Shown here: piece after piece, positions 50,069-59,203 of the stretch
Numbering within the stretch: position 1 is the first letter of the stretch
How the letters are laid out: each line of letters starts with the position of its first letter
DNA from: AP-15 sp963772295
GTDB taxonomy: Bacteria > Pseudomonadota > Alphaproteobacteria > ATCC43930 > CGMCC-115725
NCBI GenBank assembly: GCA_963772295.1
Contig: CAVYWO010000012.1
Span: 62,001 to 126,000, forward strand
DNA: 64,000 bases
Reading direction: 5' to 3'
Notes under the pieces: generated by a model
What the model was told of the DNA's origin: nothing
Seen by the model: the letters and a program-made list of their open reading frames with translations, nothing else
The model's database searches: none
Program-made: the position numbers and the translations under genes

Positions 50069-53000
50069 ATGTCGATCGACATCATCAATTGGCTGCGAGG
50101 GTTGGGGCTCGAACGATACGCCTCGGCATTCCACGATAACGAGATCGATGCTGAGGTCCTGCGCGAGCTGACGGCCGACGACCTCAAGGAGCTGGGCGTC
50201 AATCTTGTCGGCCATCGGCGCAAGCTGCTGGCCGCGATCGCCGCGTTGCGACCTGACCTGCCGAGCTCCGGCGCGCCGATCGCGCCGACCGAGCTAGTGC
50301 AAGCAGGGCAAGATGCCGGCATCGGGGCCGGCGAGGCCGAACGCCGCCAGCTGACGGTGATGTTCTGCGATCTGGTCGGCTCGACCGCGCTGTCGACGCG
50401 ACTCGACCCGGAGGATCTGCGCACGGTGATCGGCGCCTATCACCTCTGCGTTGCGGCGGTCATCGAGCGCGCCGGCGGGTTTGTCGCCAGGTACATGGGC
50501 GACGGCGTGCTCGCCTATTTCGGCTATCCGCGGGCCGACGAGCACGATGCCGAGCGCGCGGTGCGCGCCGGGCTGCAGCTGGTCGAGGCGGTGGCCGGGC
50601 TCGACACCGTCGCGGCGCCGCCGCTGCAGGTGCGGATCGGCATCGCCACCGGGCTGGTGGTGGTCGGGGACCTGATCGGCGAGGGGGCGGCGCAGGAGCA
50701 GGCGGTGGTCGGCGAGACGCCGAACCTCGCGGCGCGGCTGCAGGCGCTGGCCGAGCCGGGCGCCGTGGTGATCGCGCCGAGCACGCGGCGGCTGACCGGC
50801 GGTCTGTTCGAGTACGCGGATCTGGGTACCGTCGAGCTCAAGGGCTTGAGCCCGCCGGTGACGGCGGCGCGGGTGGTGCGTGGGAGCGCCGTCGAGAGCC
50901 GCTTCGAGGCGCTGCACGGGCGAGAGCTGACCCCGCTCGTCGGCCGCGACGAAGAACTGGCGCTATTGCAGCGCCGCTGGCAGCAGGCCAAGGCCGGCGA
51001 GGGCCGGGTGGTGGTGCTGATCGGCGAACCCGGCATCGGCAAATCGCGTCTGGCGCAGGCGATGCTGGGGCAGCTGGCGGGCGAGCCGCACACAAGGCTG
51101 CGCTATTTCTGCTCGCCGCACCATCAGGCGAGCGCGCTGTATCCCGTCGTCACCCAGCTCGAGCACGCCGCGGGCTTCAGCCGCGAGGACATGCCGGAAG
51201 CGCGGCTGGCCAAGCTCGAAGCGCTGCTCGCCCTGTCCGACGCCGGCGCCGAGGAGATCGGGTTCATCGCCGAGCGGATGTCGATCCCGACCGGCGACAA
51301 ATACCCTCTCCCGGACCTCACCTCGCAGCGGCGCAAGGAGAAGACGCTCGAGGCGCTGCTGGCGCAACTGGCGCGGCTGGCGGCGCGGCAGCCGGTGCTG
51401 ATGCTGTTCGAGGACGCGCACTGGAGCGACCCGACCTCGCTCGAGCTGTTGACCCTGACCGTCGCGCGGGCATCAACGCTGCCATTGCTGGTCCTCGTCA
51501 CCGCGCGGCCGGAGTTCACCCCGCCCTGGCCCGCCGAGGCGCACGTCACGATGCAGGCGCTCGCCCGCCTCGGCCGCCGCGACGGCATGACCCTGGTCGA
51601 GCGCTCCGCCGGCGGCAAGGCGCTGCCGGCCGAGATCCTCGAGCAGATCCTCGCCCGCACCGACGGCGTGCCATTGTTCCTCGAAGAGCTGACCAAGACC
51701 ATTATCGAAAGCGGCGTGCTGCGCGAGGAAGACGGGCGTTACGCGCTCGATGGCGCGCTGCCGCCGCTGGCGATCCCGACCACCCTGCACAACTCGCTGA
51801 TGGCCCGGCTCGATCGCCTGGCGCCGCTGCGCGAGGTCGCCCAGATCGGCGCCACCATCGGCCGCGAGTTCTCCTATCGCTTGCTCAGCGCCGTTGCCCA
51901 TCAGCCCGACGACCGGCTGAAGGAGGCTCTCGACCGGCTCGTCCGCTCGGAGATGGTGTTCGGCCGCGGCGAGGTCCCGGAGGCGGTCTACAGCTTCAAG
52001 CATGCCCTGGTGCAGGAGGCGGCCTATGCCAGCCTGCTGCTCGAGCGCCGGGGGCGGCTCCACGCCCGCATCGCCCAGGCGCTCGAAGGCGGGTTCCCGG
52101 AAGTGGCCGAGACCCAGCCGGAACTGGTCGCGCATCACTACGCCACCGCCGGGCTCGGCGGTCCCGCCATTGCTTACTATCGCCGCGCCGCGGAGCGGGC
52201 GATGGCGGTCTCGGCCAACGCCGATGCGATCGCCCATTTGACCAAGGGCCTCGAGCTGATCGCCTCGCTGCCCGAATCGTCCGAGCGGATCTCGCTTGAG
52301 ATCGACTTCCGCCTCGCGCTCGGCACCCCCCTTACTGCCACACAAGGGTGGGGATCTGTCGAAACGCAGGCCGCCTATACCCGAGCCAGGGAGTTGTGTG
52401 CGGGCGCCGGCGAGACCCCCGAGCTCTTTCGCAGCCTCGTTGGGTTGTCGGTGTATCACGCGATGCAAGCAGATATGGAGACCGCGTCGGAGCTTTCGCA
52501 GCAGCTTTTCAACCGCGCCGCAAAGCTCGGGAGCGGTGAGTTCCGTTTGCTCGCCGAACTCGCCGCTTGCACGACTTGCTTCTGGTCCGGACGATACGCG
52601 AGTGTGCCGTCTCACGCCGCTCGGGTGCGGGTCCTGTACGACCCGGAGCGTCACCGCGGGCCAAAGATTTTCATGACAGACCCAGCCATGATGGCCCTGA
52701 CCATTGAGTTGCTGGCCTTGTGGTGCCTCGGCTATCCCGAGTGCGCGTCCGAGCGGGGGCTCGCCGCCCTCTCGATGGCCCAGACGGCGGCTCATCCGTT
52801 CAGCCTGTGTTCCGCTTTGCGGTGGGAGGCTGTGCTCAGGATCCAGCGGAGGGAACCCGAGCTGATGGCCGCGCGGACCAAAGCGCTTCTGATGGTCGCA
52901 AGGGAGCAGGGGTTCGCATGGGACTGCGCGATGGGTTCGATGCTCGAAATCTGGCACGACGCTTCGGTGACGGGACAGTGCGCAGACGATCGCATAGAAG

Positions 53001-53464
53001 CTTTCAGGAGCGCTCTGGCCGAGCATCGAAAGATAGGGATCCGGGTGAACCTGGGTTTGTGGCATGTTCTATTTGCGGAATGCCTTGAAAAACAAGGAAA
53101 TACCGATGAGGCCCGGACGGCGCTCGAGGCCGCGGTCGTGCACGTCGAGAGGAGGGGCAGCGACGCCCATTGGGAACCGGAAGTCTATCGGCTGATGGGC
53201 GATTTGCTCCTCCGGCGGAGCCCGAGCGCTCCGGATAAGGCGGAAGCTTCCTATCGGCGGGCGATCGAGCGAGCCCGTTCGCAAGAGGCGAAGTCGTGGG
53301 AATTGCGCGCCGCCACCAGCCTCGCCCAGCTGTGGCGGGATCAAGGCAAGCCCGCCGCGGCACGCGGGCTGCTCGCCCCGGTCTATGGCTGGTTCACCGA
53401 GGGCTTCGACACCGCCGATCTGAAGGATGTCAAGGCGCTGCTTGAAGAGCTCGGGGGCGCCTGA
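50069..53464 (+). CDS. SAM-cyclase-AAA-TPR signalling protein A (intact)
   Basis: 1131 residues. Residues 1-65: SAM domain (INWLRGLGLERYASAFHDNE, LTADDLKELGVNLVGHRRKL). ~92-270: class III nucleotide cyclase with both metal Asp residues, Asp101 in VMFCDLVGSTAL and Asp145 in YMGDGVLAYFGYP, plus ETPNLAARLQ. ~300-560: STAND-like ATPase, P-loop GEPGIGKSRLA (Lys325), Walker B MLFEDAHWSDPTSLELL. ~590-1131: TPR/helical repeats. Proteins of this build are common in Bradyrhizobium-type bacteria and are thought to be large signal-sensing cyclases; the ligand and exact product (cAMP or cGMP) are unknown. Its stop overlaps the ATG of the next copy (TGATG), as in the rest of the array. Confidence 0.9.
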   Translation: MSIDIINWLRGLGLERYASAFHDNEIDAEVLRELTADDLKELGVNLVGHRRKLLAAIAALRPDLPSSGAPIAPTELVQAGQDAGIGAGEAERRQLTVMFCDLVGSTALSTRLDPEDLRTVIGAYHLCVAAVIERAGGFVARYMGDGVLAYFGYPRADEHDAERAVRAGLQLVEAVAGLDTVAAPPLQVRIGIATGLVVVGDLIGEGAAQEQAVVGETPNLAARLQALAEPGAVVIAPSTRRLTGGLFEYADLGTVELKGLSPPVTAARVVRGSAVESRFEALHGRELTPLVGRDEELALLQRRWQQAKAGEGRVVVLIGEPGIGKSRLAQAMLGQLAGEPHTRLRYFCSPHHQASALYPVVTQLEHAAGFSREDMPEARLAKLEALLALSDAGAEEIGFIAERMSIPTGDKYPLPDLTSQRRKEKTLEALLAQLARLAARQPVLMLFEDAHWSDPTSLELLTLTVARASTLPLLVLVTARPEFTPPWPAEAHVTMQALARLGRRDGMTLVERSAGGKALPAEILEQILARTDGVPLFLEELTKTIIESGVLREEDGRYALDGALPPLAIPTTLHNSLMARLDRLAPLREVAQIGATIGREFSYRLLSAVAHQPDDRLKEALDRLVRSEMVFGRGEVPEAVYSFKHALVQEAAYASLLLERRGRLHARIAQALEGGFPEVAETQPELVAHHYATAGLGGPAIAYYRRAAERAMAVSANADAIAHLTKGLELIASLPESSERISLEIDFRLALGTPLTATQGWGSVETQAAYTRARELCAGAGETPELFRSLVGLSVYHAMQADMETASELSQQLFNRAAKLGSGEFRLLAELAACTTCFWSGRYASVPSHAARVRVLYDPERHRGPKIFMTDPAMMALTIELLALWCLGYPECASERGLAALSMAQTAAHPFSLCSALRWEAVLRIQRREPELMAARTKALLMVAREQGFAWDCAMGSMLEIWHDASVTGQCADDRIEAFRSALAEHRKIGIRVNLGLWHVLFAECLEKQGNTDEARTALEAAVVHVERRGSDAHWEPEVYRLMGDLLLRRSPSAPDKAEASYRRAIERARSQEAKSWELRAATSLAQLWRDQGKPAAARGLLAPVYGWFTEGFDTADLKDVKALLEELGGA

Positions 53465-53963
53465 TGGACATCGCGGCGTGGCTGAGGGGCCTGGGTCTCG
53501 AGCGTTACGCGGCCGCTTTCGGAGAAAGCGATGTTGACGCCGAGGTGCTGCCGCAGCTTACGGCTGAGGACCTGATCAGCATCGGCGTGACCTCGGTCGG
53601 CCATCGCCGCAAGCTCCTCGCCGCCATTGCTGCTCTCACTGCCGAGGCACCCGCCGCCGCGACAGCGGCATCCCGCGGTGCGCCAGAACCAGCCGCTGCC
53701 GAACGCCGCCAGCTGACGGTGATGTTCTGCGATCTGGTCGGCTCGACCGCATTGTCGGCGCGGCTCGACCCGGAGGATCTGCGGGCGGTGATCGGCGCCT
53801 ATCATCGCTGCGTTGCCAAGGTGATCGAGCGCGCCGGCGGGTTTGTCGCCAAGTACATGGGCGACGGCGTGCTTGTCTATTTCGGCTATCCGCGGGCCGA
53901 CGAGCACGATGCCGAGCGCGCGGTGCGGGCGGGGCTGAAGCTGGTCGAGAAGGTGGCCGCCCC
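53464..53963 (+). pseudogene. SAM-cyclase protein B, truncated
   Basis: Starts at ATG 53464 within the TGATG overlap with gene A: MDIAAWLRGLGLERYAAAFG, SAM domain, then the cyclase start up to AVRAGLKLVEKVA, where the similarity ends at ~53960 in a GC-rich palindrome next to IS110 copy 2. The rest of the cyclase, the AAA and TPR parts are missing from this frame, although an open frame runs on to 54021 through IS sequence. Residues 1-165 are nearly identical to gene C. Confidence 0.85.
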
Positions 53964-54064
53964 CGGGGGGGACGTGGGCCTTCAGCCCACGGACTCGTAT
54001 GGGGATTTTGCTGTCAAGTAGTTTCGACATGGCGGTTGGCTGGTGTTGGTTAAGGACCTTCAGG

Positions 54065-54379
54065 TCAGTCGCGGCCGTAGCCACGGGGCGGGTCGATCGC
54101 CTGCAACTCCTCGATGTCGAGCTCGGCGATTGCTTGCAGCTTCTCCGCCAGCCTGGATGCTTCGAGATTGGCGGGAAGGTTGTCCAGCCAGGCGCGGTAA
54201 TTGTCCTGCAGCTCGATCAGCGTGGCGACTGCTGCCGCCCAGCGCCTTGGCCGTGGCGCGAGGCGCGGTGCCGGTGACGCCGTCTGGCTCTGTTGGCTCT
54301 GCTGGCGCCGTCTAGCGCGGCATCGCGCTTGACGCTCAGCTGGGGTCATCGGGGCGCTGCCGGTCCGATGTCTGGGCAT
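54065..54379 (-). CDS. IS110 passenger protein (104 aa), copy 2
   Basis: Same 104-residue product as 30546-30860, starting at ATG 54379 with the same AGGAG ribosome site. Its conservation in both copies shows that it belongs to the element rather than to the host locus. The role is unknown; it has a basic N-terminus and a helical body ending PPRGYGRD. The conserved ~384-bp non-coding stretch lies upstream (54380-54763), between it and the transposase. Confidence 0.65.
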   Translation of the reverse strand: MPRHRTGSAPMTPAERQARCRARRRQQSQQSQTASPAPRLAPRPRRWAAAVATLIELQDNYRAWLDNLPANLEASRLAEKLQAIAELDIEELQAIDPPRGYGRD

Positions 54380-54763
54380 CTTCGATCTCCTATTGGCAAT
54401 CGTGACTGTCACGTTTCCCGGACGGTTGCTCCGTCGCAATCTGGGCCCGAGCTGCGGTCTGGGCACAGGAAACCGGGGCGAGGAGTTCATTGGCGTCACC
54501 TGTCACGAGCCTGGGCGGCTCCCCTGTGCTCAGGCCGATGGCCTGCAAACTCGTATCCGGCGGAACCTGCGGTTCCGTACCACGATGCCTCAATCGCGAG
54601 GCCGACGGGGAGCCTGGGAGGGCGGGACCACTCTAAATGGCGGCATCTTGCAGCCATAGTCCGTGACGGCATCCCGCCCACCCAGGTCGGTTCCAGGCGT
54701 CGGCGCCAAGCGCCTTGCTCCGCCCGGTGTCTTTGTGTCTCGCCGCGTGCCCTGATCTTGCGC

Positions 54764-55930
54764 TCAGGCGGCGGCGGTGCGGGCGTCGGCTGGTAGTTCG
54801 CCGGTCTCGACATAGCGCCAGAGCGCGACCAGCAGCTTTCGGGCAAGCGCCACGATCATCACTTTGCGGATGCGCCCCTTGGCACCGCTGGTTCGCTGGA
54901 CGAACCAACGGCTGAGCGGGCTTTGCGGTTGGAAGCGAAGCCAGCGCCAAGCCAGTTGCATCAGGATGTGGCGCACCCGTGCATTGCCGTTTTTGCCGAT
55001 GCCCTGCTCGCGCTCCATGCCGCCGCTCTGGAACGGCGTGCCGGTCAAACCGACAAAGCTCGCCAGCGCCCGGCGATCACGGAACGAACGGCAGCCTAGC
55101 ATCTCGCGGACCAGAACGGTCGCGGTCTCGACACCGAGGCCGACGATCTGGGTCAGCAGCTGGATCATTCGCTCGGCGCGGTCCGGCTCGGCGATCTTCA
55201 CGACCGCGTCGCGCTCGGCCTCGATCTCGCGCAGTTGGTCCGAGACCAGGCGGTGGCGCACCATCAAGCGTCTCAGCTCCGCCATCGTCTTGGGCGGCAA
55301 CGGCGAGCCGGCAAAGGTCTGCAATGCCTCCAGCCGCTCGAACGCCTTCTTGAGGCGCGGCTTGAAGCCGACGATACCATGCAGACAGAGCAGACTCTCC
55401 ACGCGGCTCTCGAGTTGCAGCCGCTCGCGGACCAGCCGCTCCCGTTCGCGTCCCGGCCGGCGCAGTTCCTCCTCCGCCTCACTCGCGATGCGCACCATCG
55501 AACACACCCGCGGCTCGCCGCGCAGCCACGCCAGCAGCGTGCGCAACAGCATGTCCAGGTCGATCCGATCCGTCTTCGCCCGCCGGCTCCGCCGCGGCAC
55601 CGGAATGCTCGCCGGATGCATGACCTGCACCTCGATCCCCTGCGCCAGCAGGTAACGGGCAATCCAGAAACCGTCTCGGCCCGCCTCGTAGCTCAGCACC
55701 ACGCGCTGCACCGCCCGACCCGCGGCCTCCGCCTCCGCCTTCCACAACCCGATCGTCCGCAACAAGCCGGCCAGATCGCGCGGCGCGAGCCGCCGCCGCG
55801 GCCGACGGGCGACCCCGGGAACCACCGCCCCGGCCTCCCACGACTTGCCGCTCAATTCCAGCGCCACGACCAAAGTGCTATTATGGTCAAAGGCGGCCGT
55901 GGTGTTGCTCGGTTCGATTTGCTTTGGCAT
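54764..55930 (-). CDS. IS110-family transposase (intact)
   Basis: 388 residues from ATG 55930 (MPKQIEPSNTTAAFDHNSTL). Domain 1 is the DEDD-type RuvC-like part (LVVALELSGKSWEAG, FWIARYLLAQGIEVQVMHPA, AKTDRIDLDML). A coiled linker follows (ERLVRERLQLESRVESLLCL), then the Transposase_20 domain: MIQLLTQIVGLGVETATVLV, FRDRRALASFVGLTGTPFQS, GKNGNARVRHILMQLAWRWL. IS110 transposases use RNA-guided recombination. An in-frame extension upstream of 55930 runs into the cyclase gene and is not used. This gene keeps the 5 bp missing in copy 1. Confidence 0.93.
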   Translation of the reverse strand: MPKQIEPSNTTAAFDHNSTLVVALELSGKSWEAGAVVPGVARRPRRRLAPRDLAGLLRTIGLWKAEAEAAGRAVQRVVLSYEAGRDGFWIARYLLAQGIEVQVMHPASIPVPRRSRRAKTDRIDLDMLLRTLLAWLRGEPRVCSMVRIASEAEEELRRPGRERERLVRERLQLESRVESLLCLHGIVGFKPRLKKAFERLEALQTFAGSPLPPKTMAELRRLMVRHRLVSDQLREIEAERDAVVKIAEPDRAERMIQLLTQIVGLGVETATVLVREMLGCRSFRDRRALASFVGLTGTPFQSGGMEREQGIGKNGNARVRHILMQLAWRWLRFQPQSPLSRWFVQRTSGAKGRIRKVMIVALARKLLVALWRYVETGELPADARTAAA

Positions 55931-56060
55931 CGGATCAATCCTGTCTGGTCTTGGACAACCGACAAGATACTCAATGCCGCGGCCGTCCTCCCCATAGCAT
56001 CTAAATCCGTGGGCTGAAGGCCCACGTCCGGGGGCTCCCCCGCCCGCGGGGGAGGGAAGG

Positions 56061-59000
56061 GTGGGGGTCGAGGCCGAGCGGCGGCAGCTGACGGTGATGT
56101 TCTGCGATCTCGTCGGTTCGACGGCGCTGTCGGCGCGGCTCGATCCCGAAGATTTACGCGCGGTCATCGGCGCCTATCACCGCTGCGTTGCCAAGGTGAT
56201 CGGCCGCGGCGGCGGGTTTGTCGCCAAGTATATGGGCGACGGCGTGCTCGCCTATTTCGGCTATCCGCGGGCGGACGAACACGATGCCGAGCGCGCGCTG
56301 CGGGCCGGGCTGCAGCTCGTCGAGGCGGTGAACGGGCTCGACACCGTCGCGGCGTTGCGGTTGCAGGTGCGGGTCGGCATCGCCACCGGGCTGGTGGTCG
56401 TCGGCGATCTGATCGGCCAGGGTGCCTCGCAGGAACAGGCGGTGGTCGGCGAGACGCCCAACCTCGCGGCGCGGCTGCAGGCGCTGGCCGAGCCGGGTAC
56501 CGTAGTGATCGCGCCGAGCACGCGGCGGCTGACCGGCGGTCTGTTCGAATACGCGGATCTGGGCGCCGTCGAGCTCAAGGGCCTGGGCGCGCCGGTGATG
56601 GCCGCGCGGGTGGTGCGCGGGAGCGCCGCCGAGAGCCGCTTCGAGGCGCTGCGCACGGCCGGCACCGCGCTCGTCGGCCGCGACGAGGAACTGGCGCTAT
56701 TGCAGCGCCGCTGGCAGCAGGCCAAGGCCGGCGAGGGCCGGGTGGTGGTGCTGATCGGCGAACCCGGCATCGGCAAATCGCGTCTGGCGCAGGCGATGCT
56801 GGAGGAGGTCGCGGGCGAGCCGCACACGCAGGCTGCGCTATTTCTGCTCGCCGCACCATCAGGCGAGCGCGCTCCATCCCTTCATTACCCAGCTCGAGCA
56901 CGCCGCGGGCTTCAGCCGCGAGGACATGCCGGAAGCGCGGCTGGCCAAGCTCGAAGCCTTGCTCGCCCGGTCGAACGCCGGCGCCGAGGAGATCGGGTTC
57001 ATCGCCGAGCGGCATGTCGATCCCGACCGGCGACAAATACCCTCTCCCGGACCTCACGCCGCAGCGGCGCAAGGAGAAGACGCTCGAGGCGCTGCTGGCG
57101 CAGATGGCGCGGCTGGCGGCGCGGCAGCCGGTGCTGATGCTGTTCGAGGACGCGCATTGGATCGACCCGACCTCGCTCGAGCTGTTGACCCTGACCGTGG
57201 CGCGGGCATCGACGCTGCCGTTGCTGCTCCTCGTCACCGCGCGGCCGGAGTTCACCCCGCCCTGGCCCGCCGACGCGCATGTCACGATGCATGCCGCTCG
57301 CCCGCCTCGGCCGCCGCGAGGGCATGACCCTGGTCGAGCGGTCCGCCGGCGGCAAGGCGCTGCCGGCCGAGATCCTCGAGCAGATCCTCGCCCGCACCGA
57401 CGGCGTGCCGCTGTTCCTCGAGGAGCTGACCAAGACCATCATCGAAAGCGGCCTCTTGCGCGAGGAGGACGGGCATTACGCGCTCGATGGCGCGCTGCCG
57501 CCGCTGGCGATCCCGACCACCCTGCACGACTCGCTGATGGCCCGGCTCGATCGGCTGGCGCCGGTGCGCGAGGTCGCCCAGATCGGCGCCGCCATCGGCC
57601 GCGAGTTCTCCTATCGCTTGCTCAGCGCCGTGGCGCAGCAGCCCGATGACCGGCTGACAGGAGGCTCTCGACCGGCTCGTCCGCGCGGAGCTGGTGTTCG
57701 GCCGCGGCGAGGTCCCGGAGGCGGTCTACACCTTCAAGCATGCGCTGGTGCAGGAGGCGGCCTATGCCAGCCTATTGCGCGAGCGCCGGCGAACGCTCCA
57801 CGCCCATATCGCCCAGGCGCTCGAAGGCGAGTTCCCGGAAGTGGCCGAGACCCAGCCGGAACTGGTCGCGCACCACTACGCCGCCGCCGGGCTCGCCGCT
57901 CCCGCCATCGATCATTATCGCCGCGCCGCGGAGCGGGCGATGGCGGCCTCGGCCAACGCCGATGCGATCGCCCATTTGACCAAGGGCCTCGAGCTGATCG
58001 CCTCGCTGCCGGAATCGTCCGAGCGGATCTCGCGGGAGATCGACTTCCGCCTCGCGCTCGGCACCCCGCTTATTGCCATACGAGGGTGGGGATCTGTCGA
58101 GGCGAAGGCCGCCTACACCCGAGCCAAGGAGTTGTGTGCGGGCGCCGGCGAGACCCCCGAGCTCTTTCGTAGCCTTGTGGGGTTGTGGGTCATTCATCTG
58201 GTTCAACCAGATATGGAGACCGCGTCGGAGCTTTCCCGGGAGCTTTTCAACCTCGCAGCAAAGCTCGGGAGCGACGAGTTCCGTTTGCTCGCCGAATTCG
58301 TCGCTTGCACCACTTGCTGCTGACTCCGGACGATACACGAGTGTGCCGTCTCACGCCGCTCAGGTGCGGGTCCTGTACGACCCGGAGCGCCACCGCGGGC
58401 CAAAGATTTTCATGATGGACCCGGCCATGGCGGCCCTTGCTTTTGAGTCGCGGGCCTTGTGGTGCCTCGGCTATCCCGAGCGCGCGTCCGAGCGGGGGCT
58501 CGCCGCCCTCTCGATGGGCCAGACGGTGGCTCATCCGTTCAGCCTGTGCCTGGCTTTGCGGGAAGAGGCATTGCTCAGGATCCAGCGGAGGGAACCCGAG
58601 CTGATCGCCGCGCGGACCAAAGCGTATCTGGCGGTCGCAAGGGAGCAGGGGTTTGCGTTTGACTGCGCGCTGGGTTCGATGCTCGAAATCTGGCACGACG
58701 CTTGGGTGACGGGGCAGTGCGCAGACGATCGCATAGAAGCTTTCAAGTGCGCTCTGGCCGAGCTGCGAAGGATCGGGCTCGGGGTGGGCCTGGGTCTCTG
58801 CCATGCCCTATTTTCGGAATGCCTTGAAAAACGAGGAAATACCGATGAATCCCTGACGGCGCTCGAGGCCGCGGTCGTGCACTTCGATCGCGGGGGCAGC
58901 GACGCCGTATGGGAACCGGAAGTCCATCGGTTGATCGGCGATTTGCTCCTGCGGCGGAACCCGAGCGCTGCGGATCGGGCGGAAGTTTCCTATCGGCGGG

Positions 59001-59203
59001 CGATCGAGCGAGCCCGTTCGCAAGACGCGAAGTCGTGGGAATTGCGCGCCGCCACCAGCCTCGCCCGGCTGTGGCGGGATCAGGGCAAGCACGCCGAGGC
59101 GCGCGTGCTGCTCGCGCCGGTCTACGGCTGGTTCACCGAGGGCTTCGACACCGCCGATCTGAAGGATGCCAAAGCGCTGCTCGAAGAGTTCGGGGGCGCC
59201 TGA
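56061..59203 (+). pseudogene. SAM-cyclase-AAA-TPR protein B' (no SAM, five or more frameshifts)
   Basis: Begins abruptly at the cyclase domain (VEAERRQLTVMFCDLVGSTA) right after IS110 copy 2, so the SAM domain is missing. The cyclase and P-loop (GEPGIGKSRLA) are intact, then single-base changes shift the frame at about 56826, 57010, 57295, 57660 and 58321. Read across frames it matches genes A and C to the end (DLKDAKALLEEFGGA at 59203). The TGATG overlap with gene C is kept. The frameshifts are insertions of one base (for example GCGGATG to GCGGCATG), which could be decay or sequencing error. Confidence 0.85.

Larger units (their letters stand above)
53985..56034 (-). mobile_element. IS110-family element, copy 2
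   Basis: About 2.05 kb, opposite in orientation and nearly identical to copy 1 (28897-30940), but with an intact transposase. Hairpin GTGGGCCTTCAGCCCAC occurs at both ends here (53974-53990 and its complement at 56010-56026), and a 20-bp perfect palindrome CTCCCCCGCCCGCGGGGGAG follows at 56035. The two sides of the insertion belong to different cyclase copies (see findings). Confidence 0.88.

Noticed and set aside
51473..53065. Long minus-strand frames opposite the cyclase array
   Set aside because: Recur in every copy as mirror images of the conserved plus-strand genes; no independent support.
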